Translations under genes and position numbers: made by a program
Source of the DNA: Calothrix sp. PCC 6303
Lineage (GTDB): Bacteria; Cyanobacteriota; Cyanobacteriia; Cyanobacteriales; Nostocaceae
Length of the DNA: 64,000 nt
Direction: 5' to 3'
NCBI RefSeq assembly: GCF_000317435.1
Contig: NC_019751.1
Span: forward strand, 1,054,001 to 1,118,000
Shown here: piece by piece, positions 9,536-17,187 of the stretch
How positions within the stretch are numbered: the first letter of the stretch is position 1
Layout: every line of letters begins with the position of its first letter
Notes under the pieces: generated by a model
Databases searched by the model: none
What the model saw: the letters and a program-made list of their open reading frames with translations, nothing else
Told to the model about the DNA's origin: nothing

Positions 9536-9640
9536 ATGAGTAAGTTTTGTAACGGGGATTTTACAAGGCAGCTTTGCGGCGGAAGTTTCCTCCACAAAGC
9601 TACCGTTGTTAAGCAGGAGACTTAAACCTCCAAACGTGGT
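9536..9640 (+). repeat. dispersed repeat, copy B, containing a strong hairpin / bidirectional terminator
   Basis: Shares its two ends with 7076-7180. The middle (about 9569-9603) forms a long imperfect hairpin, AGCTTTGCGG against CCACAAAGCT, between the convergent DUF6335-like gene and sbcD, where it can serve as a two-way terminator. The right end reads GCAGGAGACTTAAACCTCC, reminiscent of the RNA end of TnpB-type elements; that link is a guess. Confidence 0.5.
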
Positions 9641-9648
9641 TAATATTT

Positions 9649-10947
9649 TTAAATTAACTTTAACTGCGTATCCTGAGACTGTGTTGTTAATAACTGCTTA
9701 TCGTTATTAACTTCCGTCCAAATTTCTTCATCTTTGGATAATAGTTGGTCAGCAATTTCCAGCATTGATGCAGCAATATCTTTTAAATCTTCCCGATTAC
9801 TTAAATAGGTTTTTAATGCTTCCATTGGGTCAATACTGCTAGATGAATTAAGTTCGGGAATCCGGGGACGAGCTAATTGACTCAATAATTCTGGTTGAAT
9901 TGTATAGGTGTGTGCCGCAGTCAAAGCAGTATGTAAAGCACTACTTTCAATCAAGTCTAACTGCTCCGAACGTAACTTATAAATTAACCGCACTACGGCA
10001 TCTTGAATATTATGCTTAGATATTGCCTTCATAATTAATGCTTGCGGATCCTCAGCTTTGGATACATCCACATCAATTGTGCGGAAGGGACGCGCAGGTA
10101 AGACACAAAATTCCCAATCTGCGTTACCTTTTTCCAATTCAATCATCACGTAACCCTTATCTTCCTTCTCTTCACTAAAATCCACCCTTTCAATACTCCC
10201 TGGGTAAATTACTGGGGGATTGTTGGTTTTATTCAGATTTTGGTGACGATGCACATGTCCCAAGGCAACATAATCGAAACAGGGACGTGTCATCAAAGAA
10301 AGGGGTAATGTAAAGCCTTTGCCTACAGCTAAATAGCGTTCAGCCCCTAGTGTAGCGTTATCTGCCATGAGGTGAGCTAGGAGAACAGTTGGCACATCTG
10401 GATTTAAGCGGCGAATCTCTGCCTCAATTACAACGCTTAAGCGATCGCTTAATAATTGGTTAATTTCTGGAACTGATAACCCATCAGTCTCTTGACGTGT
10501 CATTAATGCCGAACGTGTCAACCAAGGCAAAGTAATAATTTGAATTGAACCACTACGGGTTTCAATAAAATGAGTTTTGACTGTATCTCCAACTACAAAG
10601 CCAGGAACACCCAATGTGCGGTAAATACATAGACTAGCACCCCCTAAGCCCTGAGAATGTTGATCGTGATTACCCACCAACAAAACAGTGGGAATATTGG
10701 CATCCACCAAACGTCGAAACTGTGATGCGAAAGCTTCTTGTACATATGGTGCAGGTGTTGCATCCGGAAACGCATCACCTCCAAATATCACAATATCCAC
10801 AGGTTCGCTGAGGGCGCGGTCGATACACAATGAAAGTGTGTTGACAAAATCTTCTAAACGTGTGTTTAAACCTGTTTCCGAGTTAATTCGTCCGTGGGAA
10901 AATCCACTTCCCATATGAATATCGGATAAATGAAGGATTTTAATCAT
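9649..10947 (-). CDS. sbcD: SbcD-family DNA repair exonuclease (metallophosphoesterase)
   Basis: Mre11/SbcD-type nuclease subunit that, with the SMC-like SbcC, opens hairpins and degrades DNA ends. All metallophosphoesterase motifs are visible: LSDIHMG (residues 7-13), GGDAF (56-60), GNHDQH (92-97), a His near LLAHLM at about 190, and GHVHRH at about 228-236. Length 432 is normal. The C-terminal 100 residues form the capping and partner-binding region. sbcC is not adjacent, which is common in cyanobacteria. The start ATG at 10947 begins directly with the first catalytic strand, as in homologues. Confidence 0.9.
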   Translation of the reverse strand: MIKILHLSDIHMGSGFSHGRINSETGLNTRLEDFVNTLSLCIDRALSEPVDIVIFGGDAFPDATPAPYVQEAFASQFRRLVDANIPTVLLVGNHDQHSQGLGGASLCIYRTLGVPGFVVGDTVKTHFIETRSGSIQIITLPWLTRSALMTRQETDGLSVPEINQLLSDRLSVVIEAEIRRLNPDVPTVLLAHLMADNATLGAERYLAVGKGFTLPLSLMTRPCFDYVALGHVHRHQNLNKTNNPPVIYPGSIERVDFSEEKEDKGYVMIELEKGNADWEFCVLPARPFRTIDVDVSKAEDPQALIMKAISKHNIQDAVVRLIYKLRSEQLDLIESSALHTALTAAHTYTIQPELLSQLARPRIPELNSSSSIDPMEALKTYLSNREDLKDIAASMLEIADQLLSKDEEIWTEVNNDKQLLTTQSQDTQLKLI

Positions 10948-11182
10948 GATTGTGAAGGGTTAAGGTAAGAATATGAAAATTATGAAAATAAACCTTTAAT
11001 TATGAATACAAGTACATGCATTGTTACATACTTGACATTCTAATTTGAAAAAATATCAGCAGATACGGTCATTTATACTAAGTTAAGTAAAGGTTATTAA
11101 ATATTTAAGTATTTTCTAAAAATAAGTATAAGTATCTTGATATTGTTGACACCATCCTTAATAAATATATGGCGCTTATCAA
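10948..11182. other. AT-rich intergenic with possible promoter for the small ORF
   Basis: Upstream of sbcD on one side and of a 34-codon ORF on the other. TTGACA at about 11147 followed by AT-rich DNA (TAAATA/TATATG) could be a promoter reading rightwards. No gene supported. Confidence 0.35.
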
Positions 11183-11287
11183 ATGAATACTTCAAAAACT
11201 CCTAATTCAGTGGGTGTCTCAATTGCTATGGGCATTATAGTGATTATGACAAGTATTTGCATTATTGCCATCATGAACAACTTTTAG
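11183..11287 (+). CDS. 34-residue single-pass membrane peptide (novel small ORF)
   Basis: The ATG at 11183 opens a 34-codon frame: a short polar start (MNTSKTPNSVG), then an unbroken hydrophobic stretch of about 20 residues rich in Ile/Met, ending NNF. It resembles in size the small single-helix proteins of photosynthetic and respiratory complexes, but it does not match PetN, PetG, PsbM, PsaM or others that I know. Support comes from a promoter-like TTGACA about 35 bp upstream and a strong intrinsic terminator 73 bp downstream on the same strand. No clear Shine-Dalgarno. Could also be a toxin-like peptide or chance. Confidence 0.45.
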   Translation: MNTSKTPNSVGVSIAMGIIVIMTSICIIAIMNNF

Positions 11288-11359
11288 ATAGTTTTATACC
11301 CATTTCAAAAGTCACTGCAAGACCTGTAACTAATTGCAAGTTCTTTGCTTAAACAAGTA

Positions 11360-11404
11360 AACCTCATCAACTCCTGCTGTATTAATAGCAGTTGATGAGG
11401 TTTT
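11360..11404 (+). terminator. intrinsic terminator
   Basis: A 13-bp perfect stem (AACCTCATCAACT with AGTTGATGAGGTT) is extended by an inner TGCT/AGCA pairing and followed by T's. It points to a transcript coming from the left on the plus strand, which can only be the 34-codon ORF or a small RNA. Confidence 0.85.
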
Positions 11405-11439
11405 AATTGAATATAGGACTACTATTTGATTTCTGAAAA

Positions 11440-11610
11440 GACACGTAGGGTATGTTAGCGACAGCGTAACGCACCATTTATAAGGGTTTGGTGCGTTACG
11501 ACGTTCCGTCTTTTATTGGATGCCGTCAGGCTATACGCACCCTACAGTACCTAATTTTGTAAGTGCAAAGCACAGGCTACGCCAACAAAAATCAAACCGG
11601 ATTCCTATAT
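11440..11610. repeat. MITE-like dispersed repeat, copy 1 (partner at 59480-59690)
   Basis: Contains inverted GTAGGGTRTGTTA / GGTGCGTTACG segments and ends with AAGTGCAAAGCACAGGCTACGCC and CGGATTCCTATA, which recur nearly base for base at 59637-59686. Non-coding. Confidence 0.7.
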
Positions 11611-11726
11611 ATAAAAAACCTTCAAATTAAAATGGGATAGGCAGTAAGCCCATCCCGATTTAATTAATTGTATTTGAGAAATAAACATTTATTTGGTAGA
11701 TGACGTATTTTTGTTTGTGCTAATGC

Positions 11727-12395
11727 TTATGCTGTCTTTTGTTTTTTACTCTTAGCTACTACCATACCGCCAACAGCTAGTAATCCTAAGATTGCCCCAG
11801 GTTCGGGAACAGCCTGAGTCACTCCTCTAACTGCGATCGCATTCACGTCAAAACCATCTCTCCCATCAGCCACTTGAGATTTATCTACCACTCTGACGTA
11901 CTTGTATGTGTCATTATTGCCAATCTGAAGTGTCGCACCTTCTTTTTCTTTGTAAGCGCCATCAGCAATATTTTTAATCGTACCAATTGATAACCAATTC
12001 TTTAAATCGTTACCAACGAATATTTGTATCCGTTCATCGTGATATGACTGCTTTTCATTAGCAGAACCCCAAGTTGTTTCCCATACAGTAACTTCCTTAG
12101 TAAATTTCTTGCCGAACTCAAAGATTGCTTCTCCACCTAAACCTAAACTCAGAAAATTCTGGTTTTTAGTGTGAAAGAATTTTTCCACATCAGCTTCTTC
12201 ACCTTTATATCCTTTATCATAACTACCTAATGCATTATCTGTTATCCTTCTCCAACTAGTTTGAATTCCCTGACCTTCTTTATATTCAAGAACATTAGTC
12301 GCAAAATCTAATGTTCCTGCAAATACGGGAGTTGTACTTAAAGCAGTTGCTGCAATGGAAAATGGAAGTAAAGTAGAAAAAACTTTCTTAAACAT
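11727..12395 (-). CDS. PEP-CTERM sorting-domain exported protein (copy 1)
   Basis: Secreted protein of 222 residues with an N-terminal signal peptide (MFKKVFSTLLPFSIAATALS...VFAG) and a C-terminal PEP-CTERM tripartite signal. The tail has VPEPGAILGLLAVGGMVV, then a basic tail KSKKQKTA, and is recognised by an exosortase. The middle (about residues 28-190) looks like a beta-sandwich of the discoidin/lectin type (VTVWETTWGS, ERIQIFVGNDLKNW, YKYVRVVDKS), which would suit binding of a surface glycan. The last 28 codons, the downstream sequence and the leader are shared with the next gene. Ligand unknown; the lectin-like reading is from pattern only. Confidence 0.85.
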   Translation of the reverse strand: MFKKVFSTLLPFSIAATALSTTPVFAGTLDFATNVLEYKEGQGIQTSWRRITDNALGSYDKGYKGEEADVEKFFHTKNQNFLSLGLGGEAIFEFGKKFTKEVTVWETTWGSANEKQSYHDERIQIFVGNDLKNWLSIGTIKNIADGAYKEKEGATLQIGNNDTYKYVRVVDKSQVADGRDGFDVNAIAVRGVTQAVPEPGAILGLLAVGGMVVAKSKKQKTA

Positions 12396-12480
12396 GGATT
12401 TTATTCTCTTTCGTTTTGATGTGTCTATTGCTTGCTAACCAATTAAGCTTAATCGGCAGAATCATGAGTGCTTTTTCTAT
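12384..12480 (-). promoter_or_regulatory. 5' leader shared with the second PEP-CTERM gene
   Basis: The leader carries CGTTTTGATGTGTCTATTG, then AAGCTT and a CTTTTT...TGTTTGTTTGC block in the same order as at 13390-13500. Conservation of non-coding DNA in both leaders suggests shared regulation or recent duplication. I do not assign exact -10 or -35 boxes. Confidence 0.5.
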
Positions 12481-12535
12481 TGTTTGTTTGCAAAACTTAT
12501 GGGAATTACAACAATGATTCCAGTACATTCAAAGT

Positions 12536-12562
12536 TAGAGACTTAGCATTGCTAGGTCTCTA
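12536..12562. repeat. short palindromic repeat (hairpin)
   Basis: TAGAGACTTAGCA facing GCTAGGTCTCTA, an imperfect member of the AGACGTAGC family, between the two PEP-CTERM genes. It may end transcription of copy 2. Confidence 0.65.
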
Positions 12563-12660
12563 TAAATATCTATCTGTGGCGTTTTTTTTAAAATTGATAT
12601 TAATTGGATTTCAGAAAAGTATTTATTTGGTAGATGACTTACTGTTGCTTTTGCTAATGC

Positions 12661-13395
12661 TTATGCTGTCTTTTGTTTTTTGCTCTTAGCTACTACCATA
12701 CCGCCAACAGCTAGTAATCCTAAGATTGCCCCAGGCTCAGGTACACTTGCCGGATCGACGCGGAATGTGTGGTTATCGGTTTCAAAACCACCACCAGTAG
12801 TTTGGGAAAGAACAACTCTATTGAAGTTTTCAGTTTTGTTTCGAGCAAAGATTTCAAAGAAAGCGTTCTTTTCCCCACCGTGTTGAGAAGCGGAAACAGA
12901 TGCGAGATTATTCATCTCGTCATAATCCATTGATTTGACAAGGGTGTCACCATTAAAGAATTTGATTGTGTTACCGACGCTCAAAGCACCTGCATCAAAA
13001 CCAAAGTAGTTAAAGGTACCTTTTACAGCTTCAATAATTGTGTCTTTCCCTTGGAAAACTGCTAAATATTTAGAAGTATTCACTTCAGCATTCACGCCAG
13101 ATGGTGCCCATTGATCGGCATAAATGCCTGTTTGCCCAGAATAAGCTGTAGTGGAGTAACTACCATCTCCAGAAAATGAGTATTTAACTTTATCATTACC
13201 AGGAACCCCACCGTTATTAAAATCGAGGGTTGTATAGTTAGGATTATTAACTTGATTTGAGAAAGCACCTTCATTGGTGGCAGCATCACGATATGAACCA
13301 CTGCTGTATGTTAATCCCAAAGCTTGAGCAGAACCAGCTTGAGCCACAGATACGATAGCAGATAAAGCAGCAATTGAAAGAAGTTTCTTAAACAT
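12661..13395 (-). CDS. PEP-CTERM sorting-domain exported protein (copy 2)
   Basis: Protein of 244 residues with a signal peptide (MFKKLLSIAALSAIVSVAQA, cleavage near AQALG) and a C-terminal PEP-CTERM signal identical to copy 1 from VPEPGAILGLLAVGG to the end. The middle differs from copy 1. It has the pattern of other PEP-CTERM surface proteins: Gly/Asn-rich strands, TTLDFNNGGVPGNDKVKY, a GTFNYFGFDAGALSVGN stretch and an FEIFARNKTENFNRVVLSQ strand, probably a beta-sandwich. Exported by Sec, processed by an exosortase not in this window and probably attached to the outer surface or sheath. No function beyond that is supported. Confidence 0.85.
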   Translation of the reverse strand: MFKKLLSIAALSAIVSVAQAGSAQALGLTYSSGSYRDAATNEGAFSNQVNNPNYTTLDFNNGGVPGNDKVKYSFSGDGSYSTTAYSGQTGIYADQWAPSGVNAEVNTSKYLAVFQGKDTIIEAVKGTFNYFGFDAGALSVGNTIKFFNGDTLVKSMDYDEMNNLASVSASQHGGEKNAFFEIFARNKTENFNRVVLSQTTGGGFETDNHTFRVDPASVPEPGAILGLLAVGGMVVAKSKKQKTA

Positions 13396-13721
13396 TTGTC
13401 GTAGCCTTTTTCTCGTTTTGATGTGTCTATTGTGTGCGATCTAATCAAGCTTTAGCAGCAGAGTTATTACTGCTTTTTGTATTTTTTGTTTGCGAAATGA
13501 ACATGTTTTTAAGTTAACTCATGATTCCTTTTATCTACTGATCCTGATGACCCTGATGTGAAGATACAGTCTGTGAAACTATTGTTAAATATGAGGAGTT
13601 CATAAAGTGTTCAGTAATTTCAAATATCTGAACATCTGTGGTTAAAAATCTTGGATATTACTTTACTATTAGTTTGTTTTGTGTGTAATTCTGAAAAAGT
13701 AAATCAAACAAAAAAACAGCG
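13396..13721. other. intergenic, divergent promoters for PEP-CTERM copy 2 and DUF938 gene
   Basis: The first 110 bases repeat the leader of copy 1. The rest is AT-rich. A small number of promoter-like hexamers are present but none is convincing. No gene seen. Confidence 0.5.
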
Positions 13722-14369
13722 ATGACTAACGACGCAAAGCAATACGCACCAGCGACACAGCGTAATCGTGAGGTGATTTTAGAGGTTTTGTTGGAAGTTT
13801 TACCAAAAACAGGGACTATTTTGGAAATTGCCAGCGGGACAGGTGAACATGCTGTGTTCTTTGCCCCGCGTCTCAAACCCCGTAGATGGTTGCCTTCAGA
13901 TCCAAATCCTTCGTCTCGTGCTAGTGTTGCGGCATGGATGGAAGATACTGGGTGTGATAATTTGGATTCACCAATTCAAATTGATGCATCTATGCCAAAT
14001 TGGGTAGTGGAAACCACTGCAAAACCCCAAACTCCCGTCACAGCAATGGTGAATATTAACATGATTCATATTTCACCCTGGTTGGCATGTTTAGGATTAA
14101 TGGCAGGTGCCAACAGAATTTTGAGTGCTGGTGGTATCTTATATATGTATGGTCCCTATAAAATAGATGGACAACATACTGCCCCCAGTAACGAAGCCTT
14201 TGATGCGTCATTGCGATCTTCAAATCCAGAATGGGGTATTCGTGACTTGCATCAAGTAATTGCTGCTGCTAAAGCTGAAAATTTGAATTTCCTCAAAACT
14301 GTCCAAATGCCTGCAAATAACCTTTCAGTAATATTTGAGAAGGTAGAGGGCTTTTCTGAAAAGGTATAA
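13722..14369 (+). CDS. DUF938 family SAM-dependent methyltransferase-like protein
   Basis: Protein of 215 residues matching the DUF938 family. It has an N-terminal YAPATQRNREVIL, a SAM-binding motif I (TILEIASGTGEHAVFFA), an acidic strand after LPSDPNP, then MVNINMIHISPWLA, GGILYMYGPYKIDG and a C-terminal LSVIFEKV. The family is widespread in proteobacteria and cyanobacteria and also in animals; substrate unknown. It stands alone, with its own promoter region, and faces the SDR gene. An 11-bp inverted repeat (14440-14450 with 14535-14545) lies between the two convergent genes. Confidence 0.88.
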   Translation: MTNDAKQYAPATQRNREVILEVLLEVLPKTGTILEIASGTGEHAVFFAPRLKPRRWLPSDPNPSSRASVAAWMEDTGCDNLDSPIQIDASMPNWVVETTAKPQTPVTAMVNINMIHISPWLACLGLMAGANRILSAGGILYMYGPYKIDGQHTAPSNEAFDASLRSSNPEWGIRDLHQVIAAAKAENLNFLKTVQMPANNLSVIFEKVEGFSEKV

Positions 14370-14439
14370 ATTAGCTGACGCAATGTCGCAATATTGCTTT
14401 GTGTGGGAGTATAGTCAAAATTATTAAAAATATGTAGGG

Positions 14440-14545
14440 GTAGGGGTAAGTAGCTGGGTAGAAATAAACAGAACTATGTAACAAAATGTAAATTTACCTC
14501 ATAACAGGAGGCACAGCCACCCCAAATGTTTGCGCTTACCCCTAC
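14440..14545. terminator. inverted repeat between convergent genes
   Basis: GTAGGGGTAAG at 14440-14450 pairs with CTTACCCCTAC at 14535-14545 across an 84-base loop. Both arms are in GGGGTA-type low-complexity sequence. May act in termination, but the loop is long. Confidence 0.35.
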
Positions 14546-14603
14546 TCACTACTCCCTGACTACAACAATAATTTTTTCCCGCTCACCTAGTTAACACATG
14601 GGA

Positions 14604-15464
14604 TTATATATCCTTAACTGCTGCACCCTTAACTACATCTCTCTCCACTAACTGCGTTTCCTGAGAACTGCGGACATATTTTGTCACAAGAGTGCGAGGT
14701 ACAAACCTAACTATTGTTGCTAAAAGCTGATTTTTCCAACCGGGAATCACTACAGTTTTATTTGCCATCAAACCGTGATATCCGATTTTTGCCACGGTTG
14801 CTGCATCCATCATTTTAGTTCCTTGGGCAACTTGAATTTCAGCCATCCCAGTTCTTTGATGGAAAGCTGAATGTGTGGGTCCAGGACAAAGTACAGTTAT
14901 AGAGACACCAGTACCTTCTAGCTCGTTAGCGATCGCTTCGGAGAACGAAAGGATGTATGATTTAGTGGCAAAGTAAACTGCCATCAATGGACCTGGTTGA
15001 AAAGCAGCAGTGGAAGAAACATTTAATATCTTACCTTCACCGCGTTTCACCATATCCTGAAGAAAGAGTTTGGTTAAATGGGTTAAACAAACCAAATTTA
15101 CCTGTAACATTTCCAGATCAGATGTCACATTACTATCGGTGAAAAAACCCAATTTCCCAAATCCGGCATTATTGACTAAAACATCAATTTTGATTGACGC
15201 TTCCTGCATCTGATTATAAATTTCTAAAGGAGATGTTGGTAGGGATAAATCTTTAGTTACACCTGTAACTAAAACGTTAAATTTATCTTTAAATTCAGCA
15301 ACAACTTCAGCTAATTTTTGCTCATTTTTATCTACTAATACCAGGCTATAACCGTCACTGGCAAAAAGTTGAGCAAATTCGTAGCCAATGCCGTTTGCGG
15401 CACCTGTAATTAGGGCAGTTTTGGGAATTTTATCCCGATCAATGGGGTTCATAATTGATATCAA
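14604..15464 (-). CDS. short-chain dehydrogenase/reductase
   Basis: Classical SDR of 286 residues. The cofactor motif TGAANGIGYEFA is near residues 20-31, NNAGFG at about 98, a catalytic Ser in ILNVSSTAAF, and the YxxxK pair as YFATKSY. The family reduces or oxidises alcohols and ketones with NAD(P)H. The closest pattern is the DltE/YqjQ-like group of SDRs, but the substrate cannot be told from sequence. The C-terminal part with VVIPGWKNQLLATIVRFVPR is amphipathic and may touch membranes. The ATG at 15464 gives MISIMNPIDRDK; the fifth codon (15452) is an equally likely start. Confidence 0.88.
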   Translation of the reverse strand: MISIMNPIDRDKIPKTALITGAANGIGYEFAQLFASDGYSLVLVDKNEQKLAEVVAEFKDKFNVLVTGVTKDLSLPTSPLEIYNQMQEASIKIDVLVNNAGFGKLGFFTDSNVTSDLEMLQVNLVCLTHLTKLFLQDMVKRGEGKILNVSSTAAFQPGPLMAVYFATKSYILSFSEAIANELEGTGVSITVLCPGPTHSAFHQRTGMAEIQVAQGTKMMDAATVAKIGYHGLMANKTVVIPGWKNQLLATIVRFVPRTLVTKYVRSSQETQLVERDVVKGAAVKDI

Positions 15465-15825
15465 CTAAAGTTTTGAGAACTGGAAAAATCAATCGCAGAG
15501 TAAATATCAAAGTCATCATGGAAAGCTTTTTCCTATAACTTTCGATGATTATCAAGGAATTCAGTCATTAAAGCTAACACACACAAAGCATGAATGACTA
15601 TTTGGGGAATCCAGCCCCGATGGCTATTATCATCAATATTTCTCTATCATAGCGACTCAAAGTAATTATATTTGCCTATTTAGCACTATTACTAATTACT
15701 GGATTTTAGATGTTATTAAAGCTACAAAATTCTCTATAAATAAAGTAATAAAAAGACTTTTATGGTAATTTAATTGTGAAATTTAAAAGGCTTTCTAGTC
15801 CAGTTCAATCTCAAGTGCGAAATTT
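15465..15825. other. intergenic, AT-rich
   Basis: Divergent promoter region for the SDR and the HTH-GrpE gene. No ORF, repeat or clear hairpin stands out beyond a weak GGGGAATCCAGCCCC inverted repeat at about 15604. Confidence 0.45.
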
Positions 15826-16497
15826 ATGTCTGATGTTAACTACACCCAACAATTGCAAGGGTTGATGCGAAATGCAGAAATTACCAGTTTCAATGCATTA
15901 TGTCAGGTTGCATGTGTTTCTCGGCGACAACTATTGAAGCTACGCAGAGGAGAAGTTGAACAAGTTAAAATTGAGACATTAATTAAACTTTCACAAGCTT
16001 TGAATATTTCTTTAGATGCTCTAATAAATGGGCTTTTACCTTTGGATGTCAAATGTTCTTTTAGTAATATTACTGAAACTGATACAAAAAATGTAACTTC
16101 TGTTCTTGAAAAGCAGGAAACGTTAAAGCTAGGAGAAAATTTTACAGAGGAGCAAAAGCAGGTAGTTTTGGAAGGATTCCAGCAATCTTGCTTAGAAATT
16201 CTCGAATCGTTGTTGTTGCAACTGCCAACAGTAGCACATAAAGCGAGGGAAAATCCTCAGTTACCTGCTGTGAATATTCTACCACTGCTAGAAAAGCCAT
16301 TAGAACGATTATTACAGGCTTGGGGAATAGAAGCGATCGCACAAGTTGGAGAAGAGGTTTTTTACAATCCTCAACTACACCAACCGATGGAAGGAAATAT
16401 CTTACCAAGTCAAATAGTCAAAGTTAGGTATGTTGGATATCAGCAGCGGGGAAAGCTGCTATATCGTGCTAAAGTTAGCCCAATTCTTAACAAATAA
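15826..16497 (+). CDS. HTH (Xre-like) protein fused to a GrpE-like head domain
   Basis: Protein of 223 residues in two parts. Residues about 5-70 form an Xre-type helix-turn-helix (FNALCQVACVSRRQLLKLRRGEVEQVKIETLIKL...LNISLDALI). The last 60 residues match the beta-wing head of GrpE, the DnaK nucleotide-exchange factor: WGIEAIAQVGEEVFYNPQLH, then VKVRYVGYQQRGKLLYRAKV. These mirror FGVEVIAETNVPLDPNVHQ and GYTLNGRTIRAAMV of E. coli GrpE. A helical linker joins them, but the long GrpE coiled-coil stalk is missing. This suggests a DNA-binding factor that senses or recruits DnaK. It is followed 157 bp later by a STAS-domain gene on the same strand. Domain reading is by eye. Confidence 0.75.
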   Translation: MSDVNYTQQLQGLMRNAEITSFNALCQVACVSRRQLLKLRRGEVEQVKIETLIKLSQALNISLDALINGLLPLDVKCSFSNITETDTKNVTSVLEKQETLKLGENFTEEQKQVVLEGFQQSCLEILESLLLQLPTVAHKARENPQLPAVNILPLLEKPLERLLQAWGIEAIAQVGEEVFYNPQLHQPMEGNILPSQIVKVRYVGYQQRGKLLYRAKVSPILNK

Positions 16498-16654
16498 CTA
16501 ATTTCACCAACGAATTACATATCACATTCGATTATTCTTTAACAAAAATTAACTATGCTCTCATAATATGTATTAACTGGCAACAATTCTTAAAATGAAC
16601 TATGATGGACGCATAAAACAGCAATCTACACATTCTTGCGATAAATACTGAAAT

Positions 16655-16984
16655 ATGCAAACCGAACAAGTGAAAGTTTTTCAACCCATTGGAAATTTTG
16701 ATGCAACGAAGTCACAGGAGTTTCGTCACTTACTTTCTCAATTAACACAATGTAGTACAAAAGTTGTGTTAGTGGATTTAAAAGATGTAACTTTCATGGA
16801 TAGTTCTGGACTTGGTGTTCTAGTTTTGGCATTTAAAAATTTGAGAGCAGCCAATGCTAAACTAGTTATCTGTTCAATTAATGAACAAGTCAGAATTTTG
16901 TTTGAATTAACTGGAATGGATAAGGTCTTTGAAATTTTTGCAAATCAACAAGAATTCGAGAAATCGATGCTATCTAGAGCCTAA
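16655..16984 (+). CDS. STAS-domain anti-sigma-factor antagonist-like protein
   Basis: Single STAS domain of 109 residues. The signature FMDSSGLGVLVLAFKNLR has the Ser pair at residues 50-51 where SpoIIAA-type antagonists are phosphorylated by a partner kinase. The strand FQPIGNFDATKSQEF and the C-terminal LTGMDKVFEIF are typical. It would act in a partner-switch with an anti-sigma kinase or serve as an adaptor for a PP2C phosphatase; neither is adjacent. A terminator follows 57 bp after the stop. Confidence 0.9.
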   Translation: MQTEQVKVFQPIGNFDATKSQEFRHLLSQLTQCSTKVVLVDLKDVTFMDSSGLGVLVLAFKNLRAANAKLVICSINEQVRILFELTGMDKVFEIFANQQEFEKSMLSRA

Positions 16985-17040
16985 GTAATTTATTATCAAC
17001 AATTGTTGTTACATTTAATCTATCAAATAAGTCAAAATTT

Positions 17041-17082
17041 AACCCCTTTAGTTTCCGAAAATCGGGAAACTAGAGGGGTTTG
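17041..17082 (+). terminator. intrinsic terminator (works in both directions)
   Basis: Long stem AACCCCTTTAGTTTCC / GGGAAACTAGAGGGGTT with one mismatch, flanked by A's on the left and TTTG on the right. It ends the STAS transcript and lies 106 bp beyond the stop of the transglutaminase gene on the other strand. Confidence 0.85.
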
Positions 17083-17187
17083 TCGAATCAACAGTTATCA
17101 GGGACAATTTTTAGTTTGCAAACAGTAAAAAGCGATAATTTTACTTGAGTTTCAATACAGAACAAAGTCACAATAACTAATAACTGT

